Below, in pieces: positions 19,688 to 27,062 of a stretch of DNA of 64,000 nucleotides (positions are counted from its first letter, which is position 1; every line of letters begins with the position of its first letter). Source of the DNA: JASLDZ01 sp964242625 (GTDB taxonomy: Bacteria > Pseudomonadota > Alphaproteobacteria > Caulobacterales > Caulobacteraceae); the NCBI GenBank assembly GCA_964242625.1, contig CAXTAO010000003.1:124001-188000 (forward strand). The letters run 5' to 3'. The position numbers and the translations under genes are program-made. The notes below the pieces were generated by a model. It was not told the DNA's origin, ran no database searches, and worked only from the letters and a program-made list of their open reading frames with translations.

Positions 19688-20518
19688 TCAGAGTCCGTTC
19701 CAGATCGGAATGCTCAGCCACCAGTTCCACCAGTAGGGCCAGCCATGCGTCCAGAACGGGCCCGAGATCAGTATGCAGATCGCGCTCCAGATCCCGGCGT
19801 TCAGCGCCAGGAAGAAGCCCAGCCGATGGATGCCGATCTCACCGATGGAATAGGTGATCGTGTCGCGGAAGTACGCGCTCTCCGCCTCGCCCGACTTGAC
19901 CGTTTCGCCCTTCTTCGGGTTCACCGCGGACAGTATCTCGCCGCCGTGCATGCCGAGCGCGAGCGTCGTGGTGAAGAAACAGGTCACCGCGATCATGTGC
20001 GCGGGATTATAGTGGAAGTGGAGATACTGGTAGCCGGTGTTCGAAACCCAATCGAGATGGCTCATGATGCCGTAGGGAAAGCCGTAACCCCAGGCGCCCA
20101 GCATGATCGGCCGGAACACGACGAGAGCGGCGTAGGCGAAGATCGCCGCCGAAAAGCCGATCGGCACGTGCAGGTCCATGCCGAGCTTGCGCGCGATCTC
20201 CGCCTGCCGCAGCGCCCAGGAGATGAAGGCGCCCAAGGCGCAGACGGTGATGAGCTGCCACAGCCCCCCGGTCTTCAGGGGCGCGAACCGCAGGCCGTAA
20301 GAGATCGGCGGCGGGTCGATGCTGATGCGGAACAGCGCCCACGTCGGCCCGATCGCCGCGCCGTAGATGATGAGAAGCGTGCCGAGGAGCGAGAACACCG
20401 CCGCGCTCACCCCGAACGCGCCGACGTAGAAGGGGCCGACCCAGAAATCGAACAGGTCGCCGCCGATCAGCGTGCCGCCGCGGACCCGGTATTTCGGCTC
20501 GTAACTGAGCATCGGCAT
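19688..20518 (-). CDS. pufL: Photosynthetic reaction centre L subunit
   Basis: This 276-residue, five-helix protein aligns without gaps to my memory of the R. sphaeroides L chain through His230. Ligands are present: His153 (SHLDW), His173 (NPAHM), His190 (GMHGG) and His230 (GIHRLG), with His168 beside the special pair and Phe181 in place of the M-side tyrosine. Glu212 and Ser223 of the quinone proton path are kept, but position 213 is Ser (Asp in R. sphaeroides, Asn in others), and position 104 is Gln rather than Glu. It is the first gene of the operon, with no pufBA or pufQ upstream; only 116 bases separate it from a divergent SH3 gene. Confidence 0.97.
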   Translation of the reverse strand: MPMLSYEPKYRVRGGTLIGGDLFDFWVGPFYVGAFGVSAAVFSLLGTLLIIYGAAIGPTWALFRISIDPPPISYGLRFAPLKTGGLWQLITVCALGAFISWALRQAEIARKLGMDLHVPIGFSAAIFAYAALVVFRPIMLGAWGYGFPYGIMSHLDWVSNTGYQYLHFHYNPAHMIAVTCFFTTTLALGMHGGEILSAVNPKKGETVKSGEAESAYFRDTITYSIGEIGIHRLGFFLALNAGIWSAICILISGPFWTHGWPYWWNWWLSIPIWNGL

Positions 20519-20570
20519 GTGGCGTCGTCCAAGCGCTGCATACCGCCAGCACGCAACGCGGGCGACGCAG

Positions 20571-20602
20571 TGTCAGTACCAGTGGACACCCTAAAGCGTC
20601 AA
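20571..20602 (-). promoter_or_regulatory. PpsR/CrtJ-type operator and putative promoter of the pufLMC-puhAB operon
   Basis: TGTCAGTACCAGTGGACA at 20571-20588 matches the PpsR/CrtJ consensus TGT-N12-ACA exactly. On the minus strand a TTGACG hexamer (20597-20602) is followed after 18 bases by TACTGA (20573-20578), a weak sigma-70-like pair; the operator would cover the -10 region. A repressor bound there would block transcription of the operon. The ppsR gene itself is at 52934-54367. The site also lies upstream of the divergent SH3 gene. Confidence 0.7.
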
Positions 20603-20634
20603 ACGTATTGGATGGTTGCGCGGAGGCGACGAGC

Positions 20635-21018
20635 ATGACGACAGGCGGGCGACGCGGGGCGGGGTGGGCGGGGCCGGTCGCGTTGGCGGTCGTGCTGAGC
20701 ACGGGCGCGGCGTCGGCCGCCCCTGCGCCCGCGGTGAGGCTCGCCTGGTCGACCTACCTGCGGTCCGGACCGGGTGAAACGTTCCAGGCGGTCGACGAAA
20801 TCGAGCACGGCGTGGCGCTGGTGGTCAGGGGCTGCGCCAACGGCTGGTGTCGCGTCTCGGCCGACGGGATCGCCGGCTACGTCGATCAGGCCGCGCTGGT
20901 TCTGCCCGCGCCGCCCGCGCCCCAGCCCTCGGCGGGAGCCTGCGTCGTGGTCGGCCAGGCGGACGATCGGCGCCCCATGCCGACGCGCTTCTGCTCTCCG
21001 GCCCCGCCCACGCGCTGA
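20635..21018 (+). CDS. SH3-domain (bacterial type) exported protein
   Basis: This 127-residue protein has an N-terminal signal peptide (about 1-28, ending ASAAPAP) and one bacterial SH3 domain (about 33-85: STYLRSGPGETFQAVDEI, then GWCRVSADGIAGYVDQAAL). The C-terminal tail is Pro-rich with two further cysteines. Such domains bind peptidoglycan peptides or proteins in the periplasm; no enzyme domain is attached. The start ATG has a GGAGG eight bases upstream. The gene is divergent from pufL and shares its 116-base intergenic region, so its expression may be influenced by the operator there. A specific role in photosynthesis is not implied by the sequence. Confidence 0.75.
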   Translation: MTTGGRRGAGWAGPVALAVVLSTGAASAAPAPAVRLAWSTYLRSGPGETFQAVDEIEHGVALVVRGCANGWCRVSADGIAGYVDQAALVLPAPPAPQPSAGACVVVGQADDRRPMPTRFCSPAPPTR

Positions 21019-21057
21019 CGCGCGCGGACCTCCCGACGGGCGCCCCGAAATGACAGC

Positions 21058-21085
21058 GGCCGCCGGAGCTTGCGCCCCGGCGGCC
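21058..21085. terminator. Bidirectional hairpin between SH3 gene and katG
   Basis: A perfect nine-base-pair stem (GGCCGCCGG at 21058-21066 with CCGGCGGCC at 21077-21085) and a ten-base loop lie between two convergent genes. No T-tract follows on either strand, so termination is inferred from the stem and the position. Confidence 0.5.
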
Positions 21086-21109
21086 CCGAACTGTCGAGCT
21101 CGTCGGCCG

Positions 21110-23332
21110 TCAGGCGGCGACGAGATCGAAGCGGTCGGCGTTCATCACCTTGTTCCACGCCGCCACGAAGTCGCGCACGAACTTCCCGCCCGCGTCGGCC
21201 GAGGCGTAGACCTCACACACCGCACGCAGCTGCGAGTTGGAGCCGAACACGAGATCGGTGCGCGACGCCGTCCACTTCTCCTCACCCGTCTTGCGGCAGG
21301 TGCCGAGGAAGACCTCGTCGGCGTGCTTGTCCACTTCCTTCCACGCCGTGCCCATGTCCAACAGGTTGACGAAGAAGTCGTTGGTCAGCTGGCCGACGCG
21401 GTCGGTCAAGACGCCGTGGTCCTTCGCCTTGGCGTGGTTGGCGCCCAACACGCGCAGGCCGCCGACCAGCACCGTCATTTCCGGCGTGCTCAGCTTGAGC
21501 AGCTGGGACTTATCGATCAGGAGCTCCTCGGTCGGCACGTTGAAGCGCACCTGCAGGTAGTTGCGGAAGCCGTCGCACTTGGGCTCCAGGACGTCGAAGC
21601 TCTCGGCGTCGGTCTGCTCGGCCGCGGCGTCCGTTCGGCCGGGGGTGAAGGCGACCTCCACCGGCGTGCCGGCGTCGGCCGCCGCCTTCTCGACGCCGAC
21701 GGCGCCGGCCAGCACGATCAGGTCGGCCAGACTCACCTTCTTGCCACCGGCCGCCGCCCCGTCGAACTCGGCCTTGATCGCCTCAAGCGCGGAGAGCACG
21801 CGGGCGAGCTGCTCGGGCTCATTGGCGTCCCAGTCCTTCTGCGGCGCGAGCCGGATGCGCGCACCGTTGGCGCCGCCGCGGTGGTCGGAGCCGCGGTAGG
21901 TCGAGGCCGAGGCCCAGGCGGTCGAGACGAGCTCGGACACCGAAAGCCCCGCCGCGAGGATCTTCGCCTTGAGCGAGGCGACGTCGGCGGCGTCCACCAG
22001 CGGGTGGTCGACCGGCGGCACCGGATCCTGCCAGATCAGGTCCTCGGCCGGCACGTCGGCGCCGAGGTAGCGCGCCTTGGGACCCATGTCGCGGTGGCAC
22101 AGCTTGAACCAGGCGCGGGCGAAGGCGTCGCCGAAGTAGGCCGGGTCCTGGCGGAACCGCTCCATGACCTCGCGGTACTTCGGGTCGACCTTCATCGCCA
22201 TGTCGGCGGTCGACATCATGGTCGGCACCATCTTGCCGGCCGTATGCGCCGCCGGGGCCAGCGTCTCCGGCGGCGAGCCGACCGGCTGCCACTGCTTGGC
22301 GCCGGAAGGGCTGCGGACCAGCTCGTACTCGTGGTCCAAGAGCATGTCGAAGTAGGTCATGTCCCACTGGATCGGCGTGGGCGTCCACGCGCCCTCGAGC
22401 CCGCTCGTGATGGTGTGGTCGCCCATCCCGCTCTCGTGAGTGGAGATCCAGCCGAGGCCCTGGGTGGCGATGTCGGCGCCCTCGGGCTCGAGCCCCACGA
22501 GCGAGGCGTCGCCCGCGCCGTGCGCCTTGCCGAAGGTGTGGCCGCCGGCCACGAGCGCGGCGGTCTCCACGTCGTTCATGCCCATGCGCCCGAAGGTCTC
22601 GCGGATGTCGCGCGCCGAGCCCACCGCGTCCGGCTTGCCACCCGGCCCCTCGGGGTTGACGTAGATCAGGCCGTGCTGGATCGCGGCGAGCGGGTTCTCG
22701 AGCGCCATGCCCGCCTCCTCGTCGATCCGGGTCTGGCCCAGCCACTCCTCCTCAGTGCCCCAATAGATGTCGCGCGGGGGCTCGTAGACGTCGGCGCGGC
22801 CGCCGCCGAAGCCGAAGACCGGGCCGCCCATCGATTCGATGGCGACGTTGCCGGTCAGGATCATCAGGTCGGCCCAGCTGAGCTTGCGCCCGTACTTCTG
22901 CTTGATCGGCCACAGAAGGCGGCGCGCCTTGTCGAGGTTGCCGTTGTCCGGCCAGCTGTTCAGGGGCGCGAAACGCTGGGCGCCGGTGGAGGCTCCGCCT
23001 CGGCCGTCGCCCGTGCGATAGCTGCCCGCCGAGTGCCAAGCCATGCGGATGAAGAAGGGGCCGTAGTGGCCATAGTCCGCCGGCCACCAGGGCTGGCTGT
23101 CGGTCATCAGCGCGGTGAGATCGGCCTTCACCGCCGCCAGATCGAGCGTCTTGAACTCGGCGCGGTAGTCGAAATCCTCGCCGTGCGGGTCGGGGCTGAC
23201 GCCGTTCTGCTGCAGGATCTCCAGCGAGATCTGGTCGGGCCACCAATCCTTGGCGGTGCGGCCGAGCAACTTGCGGAGTTCTGGGACCTTGACGGGGCAG
23301 CCGCTCGGGTCGCCCTGGGTGACGGCGTTCAT
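21110..23332 (-). CDS. katG: Catalase-peroxidase KatG
   Basis: This 740-residue bifunctional heme enzyme destroys hydrogen peroxide (catalase) and oxidises substrates (peroxidase). The distal motif RMAWHSAGSYR near residue 100 supplies Arg, Trp and His; the proximal heme histidine lies in MGDHTITSG near residue 306. The Trp-Tyr-Met adduct is accounted for by that Trp, Tyr in GLIYVNPEGP and Met in SGMGDH. The length and the two-domain layout are standard. It is divergent from the oxyR gene, the usual arrangement for peroxide-inducible katG. Cells making bacteriochlorophyll in oxygen need such protection, although katG is common in non-phototrophs too. Confidence 0.97.
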   Translation of the reverse strand: MNAVTQGDPSGCPVKVPELRKLLGRTAKDWWPDQISLEILQQNGVSPDPHGEDFDYRAEFKTLDLAAVKADLTALMTDSQPWWPADYGHYGPFFIRMAWHSAGSYRTGDGRGGASTGAQRFAPLNSWPDNGNLDKARRLLWPIKQKYGRKLSWADLMILTGNVAIESMGGPVFGFGGGRADVYEPPRDIYWGTEEEWLGQTRIDEEAGMALENPLAAIQHGLIYVNPEGPGGKPDAVGSARDIRETFGRMGMNDVETAALVAGGHTFGKAHGAGDASLVGLEPEGADIATQGLGWISTHESGMGDHTITSGLEGAWTPTPIQWDMTYFDMLLDHEYELVRSPSGAKQWQPVGSPPETLAPAAHTAGKMVPTMMSTADMAMKVDPKYREVMERFRQDPAYFGDAFARAWFKLCHRDMGPKARYLGADVPAEDLIWQDPVPPVDHPLVDAADVASLKAKILAAGLSVSELVSTAWASASTYRGSDHRGGANGARIRLAPQKDWDANEPEQLARVLSALEAIKAEFDGAAAGGKKVSLADLIVLAGAVGVEKAAADAGTPVEVAFTPGRTDAAAEQTDAESFDVLEPKCDGFRNYLQVRFNVPTEELLIDKSQLLKLSTPEMTVLVGGLRVLGANHAKAKDHGVLTDRVGQLTNDFFVNLLDMGTAWKEVDKHADEVFLGTCRKTGEEKWTASRTDLVFGSNSQLRAVCEVYASADAGGKFVRDFVAAWNKVMNADRFDLVAA

Positions 23333-23471
23333 CGGCTGATCTCCTTCGAGGCGGACGCGCAGCGGGCGTCGGGTGTGGGTGCAGGACGGGCGACGGGGTC
23401 GCCGACTTCGCTGGACAGCTAGCTAGCCGTCCGGGATAAATCGTTCAAACGGATTATGGCGATTTCTCTCA
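23333..23471. promoter_or_regulatory. katG-oxyR divergent intergenic region
   Basis: These 139 bases separate the divergent start codons of katG and oxyR and must hold both promoters. The central part around 23418-23460 is AT-richer (GCTAGCTAGC, GATAAATCGTTC, ACGGATTATGG) than the surroundings. OxyR normally binds such a region; I cannot mark its degenerate ATAG-type operator with confidence. Confidence 0.5.
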
Positions 23472-24392
23472 TTGACCGAGTCGATCAGGCCGCTGCCGTC
23501 CCTCCGACAGCTGAGCTACCTCCTCGCCCTGCACGAGCACGGCCATTTCGGCCGCGCGGCCGAGGCGTGTTCGGTCACCCAGTCGACGCTCTCGGCGGGG
23601 CTGGCCGAACTCGAGCGGCTCCTGGAGGCGCAACTCGTCGAGCGCTCCAAGCGGAGCGTGCGCTTCACCGGCGTCGGGCTCGACGTGGTCGCCCGCGCCC
23701 GCGAGGTGATCCGCGCGGCGGAGGACCTGCGCGAGGCGGCGCAGGGTGGGCGCGCGCCTCTGGAAGGCGTGCTGCGCATGGCGGCGATCCCCACCGTCGC
23801 ACCCTTCCTCCTGCCCCGGATCGTGAAGGCTGTGTCGCGCGACTGGCCGCGGCTGCGGCTCTTCGTGCGCGAAATGCTGACCGGCCACGCGTGCGAGGCG
23901 CTCCAGCGCGGCGCGGTCGATTGCGTTCTGCTGGCGCTCCCGGCCGACTGCGGCGAGGTCGAGACTTGCGAGATCATGGACGACCGGCTGCTCATGGTGG
24001 ACCGGATCACGGCTGGGGGCGCCGACGCGGATGAGGAGGAGGTCCGGCCGGCCGCGGTCGATCCCTCGCGCCTCCTCCTGCTCGACGAGGGCCACTGCCT
24101 GCGCGAGCAGGCGCTGGCGGCCTGTCGCCTGCCCGCCGCCTCGCCCGAGTCGCGGCTCGTCGCCTCGACCCTGCACACGCTGGTGCGGATGGTGGACGCG
24201 GGCCTCGGCATGACGCTCCTTCCCGAGATGGCCGTGAATGCGGGCCTGCTCACGGACGCCCATGTCCGCGCCCGCGCCCTGGACGGCCCCGGGGCGCGGC
24301 GTCGCATCGCGCTGGTCTGGCGCAAGCGCACCCCGCGTGCGTCCGACCTGCGGCTTCTGGGCGCCACGGTGCGGGAGACGATGTCGGTCTGA
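23472..24392 (+). CDS. oxyR: Hydrogen-peroxide-sensing LysR regulator OxyR
   Basis: This 306-residue LysR-family regulator has an N-terminal winged helix (LRQLSYLLALHEHGHFGRAAEAC..TQSTLS) and a substrate-binding-like effector domain. The two redox cysteines are present in HCLREQALAAC, residues 209 and 218, with the nine-residue spacing of Cys199 and Cys208 in E. coli OxyR. Peroxide forms a disulfide between them and activates transcription. The start appears to be TTG at 23472, because no ATG or GTG precedes the conserved N terminus in this frame. Its place opposite katG supports the assignment. Confidence 0.93.
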   Translation: MTESIRPLPSLRQLSYLLALHEHGHFGRAAEACSVTQSTLSAGLAELERLLEAQLVERSKRSVRFTGVGLDVVARAREVIRAAEDLREAAQGGRAPLEGVLRMAAIPTVAPFLLPRIVKAVSRDWPRLRLFVREMLTGHACEALQRGAVDCVLLALPADCGEVETCEIMDDRLLMVDRITAGGADADEEEVRPAAVDPSRLLLLDEGHCLREQALAACRLPAASPESRLVASTLHTLVRMVDAGLGMTLLPEMAVNAGLLTDAHVRARALDGPGARRRIALVWRKRTPRASDLRLLGATVRETMSV

Positions 24393-24467
24393 CGCCTCGA
24401 CCGCAGTGATCGTGCGCGACGTCGAAGCGGCCGGCTTGCTAGATGGCGCGTCGACGGGAGGCGCGGA

Positions 24468-26501
24468 ATGCCGAGAGCTTGTGCGAGTGTCGCGGTTGCA
24501 GCGCTCGTGGCGACGGGATCGTCGGCGGCGCCCTTGGCCGCGGAGACGCCGCCCTCGGCCTCCGCTCGGTCCGCGGCGTTGGCGCAACCCCGCCCCGCCC
24601 CGGCGGCCTCGGCGAGCTTCGATCCGCGGGAGGCGTTCGCGCCCTTCCGCATGCCGGAGCCGGCTTCGCCGGAGCGGTCCGCCTCGGGCGCGCCTGGCGC
24701 ACGCTACTGGCAGAACCGGGCGGACTACGACATCGCCGCCCGGCTCGACGTCGCCTCAAAGCGGCTGACCGCTCGCGAGACGATCACCTACACGAACCGC
24801 AGCCCGGACACGCTGGACGTGCTCTGGCTGCAGCTCGACCAGAACACCTACCGGCGCGACGCCCGGGCCGCGGGCGGCTCCGGCAAGCGCGCGCGCGACG
24901 AGTTCACCGACGGCTACGCCATCACCGAGGTCAGGGTGGACGGCGCGCCCGCGGCCCACCTCGTCAGCGACACGCGCATGCAGGTGCGGCTCGCCCGACC
25001 GCTGGCTCCGGGCGGCTCGCTGAAGCTCGCCATCGCCTACAGCTTCGTGGTGCCCGGGCTGTTCGGCGGGCGCACGGCCTGGGTCGACACGCCCAACGGG
25101 CCGATCTTCGACGTGGCGCAGTGGTACCCGCGCATGGCGGTGTACGACGACGTGCGGGGCTGGGACACGCTGCCCTATCTCGCCCAGGAGTTCTATCTCG
25201 AGTACGGCGATTTCACCTACGCCGTGACCGTTCCGGCCGACATGCTGGTGATCGGCACGGGCGAGCTCGCCAACGCGCACGAAGTGCTGACCCCGGCCGA
25301 GCGCGACCGGCTGGCGCGCGCCCGCACGAGCGACGCGACCGTCCTCGTCCGGACGCCGGAGGAGGCCGCGGCCGCGGGCCGCGCCCCGCCGGCGACGGGA
25401 GAGCGCACCTGGCGCTACCGGATGGAGAACACGCGCGACGTGGCGTTCACCGCCAGCCGAGCCTTCGTATGGGACGCCGCGCGCATGAACCTGCCGGGCG
25501 GCCGCACCGCGCTGGCGGAGAGCGTTTACCCGGTGGAGAGCGTGGGCCCGGGCGCCTGGAGCCGCTCGACCGAGTACCTGAAGGACGCCGTGGAGCGCTT
25601 CTCCCAACGCTGGTTCGCCTATCCCTATCGCACCGCCGTCAACGTGGCGGGCGGCGCTACGGGGATGGAGTATCCGGGGATGGCGTTCGACGGGATCGAG
25701 GACAAGGGCCGCGAGCTCTTCTGGATCACCGCCCACGAGATCGGCCACACTTGGTTCCCGATGACCGTCGGGTTCGACGAGCGACGCGACGCCTGGATGG
25801 ACGAGGGCTTCAACACCTTTATCGACACTTTCGAGAGCGACGACTTTCAGGGCGGCGTCTACGGCCCCAAGCGCGACGGGGAGTACGCGCCGGGAGGCGG
25901 GAACCCCGTGGACGAGATCGTCCCCCTGCTGACGGACGCCGACGCGCCACCCATACTGACGCGCGCCGACCTGATCGCCGAGCGATGGCGCCACCCCGTC
26001 ACCTACTTCAAGTCGGCGCTCGGGCTCAGGCTCCTTCGCGAGGAGATCCTGGGGCCCGAGCGCTTCGACCCGGCCTTCCGGCGCTTCATCGCCGCCTGGG
26101 CGTTCAAGCACCCGAAGCCCTCTGACTTCTTCCGCGCCATGGAGAGCGAGGGCGGCGAGGACCTCTCCTGGTGGTGGCGGGGCTGGTACGAGCGCAACTG
26201 GGCGCTCGACCTCGCGGTCGTGGGCGTCGGCTACGTCGGCGGCGACCCTGCGCGCGATGCGTTGGTGACCGTCGAGACGCGCGACCGGCTCGTCATGCCT
26301 GCCGTGCTGGAGGTGCGCTACGCCAGCGGCGCGCGTCGCCGCGTCGCCGTGCCGGTGGAGGCTTGGCGGCAGGGCGCGCGCGTGGTGGTCGACGTGCCCG
26401 GCGGCGGCGCAGTGAGGGAGGCGGTCATCGACCCCGACCATCGCCTGCCCGACCGCGACCGTTCCGACGACGCGGCGCGACCGCAGGCCGCCGGAGGCTG
26501 A
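24468..26501 (+). CDS. M1 family zinc metallopeptidase, exported
   Basis: This 677-residue protein has a signal peptide (about 1-26, ending PLAAE) and an M1 aminopeptidase layout: an N-terminal beta domain (about 85-270), then the catalytic thermolysin-like domain with GMEYPGM as the counterpart of the GAMEN exopeptidase motif, and HEIGHTWF followed by the zinc-binding glutamate in DEGFNTF. The zinc ligands are the two histidines and that glutamate. A C-terminal all-beta segment completes it. It probably degrades peptides in the periplasm. It starts 75 bases after oxyR on the same strand, with its own GGGAGG site, so weak co-transcription is possible but a functional link is not implied. Confidence 0.9.
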   Translation: MPRACASVAVAALVATGSSAAPLAAETPPSASARSAALAQPRPAPAASASFDPREAFAPFRMPEPASPERSASGAPGARYWQNRADYDIAARLDVASKRLTARETITYTNRSPDTLDVLWLQLDQNTYRRDARAAGGSGKRARDEFTDGYAITEVRVDGAPAAHLVSDTRMQVRLARPLAPGGSLKLAIAYSFVVPGLFGGRTAWVDTPNGPIFDVAQWYPRMAVYDDVRGWDTLPYLAQEFYLEYGDFTYAVTVPADMLVIGTGELANAHEVLTPAERDRLARARTSDATVLVRTPEEAAAAGRAPPATGERTWRYRMENTRDVAFTASRAFVWDAARMNLPGGRTALAESVYPVESVGPGAWSRSTEYLKDAVERFSQRWFAYPYRTAVNVAGGATGMEYPGMAFDGIEDKGRELFWITAHEIGHTWFPMTVGFDERRDAWMDEGFNTFIDTFESDDFQGGVYGPKRDGEYAPGGGNPVDEIVPLLTDADAPPILTRADLIAERWRHPVTYFKSALGLRLLREEILGPERFDPAFRRFIAAWAFKHPKPSDFFRAMESEGGEDLSWWWRGWYERNWALDLAVVGVGYVGGDPARDALVTVETRDRLVMPAVLEVRYASGARRRVAVPVEAWRQGARVVVDVPGGGAVREAVIDPDHRLPDRDRSDDAARPQAAGG

Positions 26502-26525
26502 CGCGCGCCGCCGGCCTGCGGACGA

Positions 26526-26708
26526 TCAGCGCTTCTTCCCGAGGTCGGCGGCGATGTCCTTCACCATGCGCCCGGCGCGACGGTGCGCGGCGGTGAGCTG
26601 CTCGCGCGTTACGCCCCAGCGCTTCATCCAGTACTCGACGGCCTGCCGCTCGGAGAGATCGAGCCGGTCCTTGTCGATGAAGCCGCGCTTGTCCTTCAGT
26701 CCCGCCAC
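26526..26708 (-). CDS. DUF3606 domain protein
   Basis: This 60-residue protein (MAGLKDKRG, then the DUF3606 core EYWMKRWGVTREQLTAAHR, tail DIAADLGKKR) is a small helical, charged protein. The family is widespread in alphaproteobacteria, often in stress-related contexts, and its function is not established. Length and motif match the family in full. It converges on the M1 peptidase gene and is transcribed alone. Confidence 0.8.
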   Translation of the reverse strand: MAGLKDKRGFIDKDRLDLSERQAVEYWMKRWGVTREQLTAAHRRAGRMVKDIAADLGKKR

Positions 26709-26822
26709 GTGTCGCTCCCGCGCGCGGACCGCGCTCGCGTCCGCGGGGCCGATTTAGCACGGCAGGCCGGGGGCGCGGCGGCGCGGTCGCGCGTTCAAGG
26801 CGCCACACGAGGAGCGATCGTT

Positions 26823-26939
26823 ATGAAAGAGTCCAAAGGCAAGCCGAAAGCCGCCCAGCCTCCGAAGGCCAACGCCTCGAACCCGAGCCTGAAGGGAGCC
26901 TCGCCCGCGCCGGCGTCGTCCGGCGGCAAGAAGAAGTAA
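26823..26939 (+). CDS. Very small Lys/Pro-rich protein
   Basis: This reading frame encodes 38 residues, MKESKGKPKAAQPPK with a tail SSGGKKK, and has a clear AGGAG ribosome-binding site at the right distance from its ATG. The composition (Lys, Pro, Ala, Ser, Gly) predicts an unstructured basic peptide. I recognise no family. The ribosome-binding site makes it more credible than an accidental frame. It is divergent from the DUF3606 gene and precedes the LOV kinase by 123 bases. Confidence 0.5.
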   Translation: MKESKGKPKAAQPPKANASNPSLKGASPAPASSGGKKK

Positions 26940-27062
26940 GCCGCGCGGGGCGGGGCCTCGGCGAGCGCTCCGGCCCCGACGCGGCTGACGCGTCGGCGCG
27001 TGCGGTGGCGTTGGCGCTACGGGGGGGCTATCTGCCGTCCATCGCCGGCCGGGAGCTGCTGT

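Noticed and set aside
20519..20634. Search for pufB/pufA or pufQ upstream of pufL
   Set aside because: Only 116 bases are available and no antenna motif with the conserved His is encoded on the minus strand.
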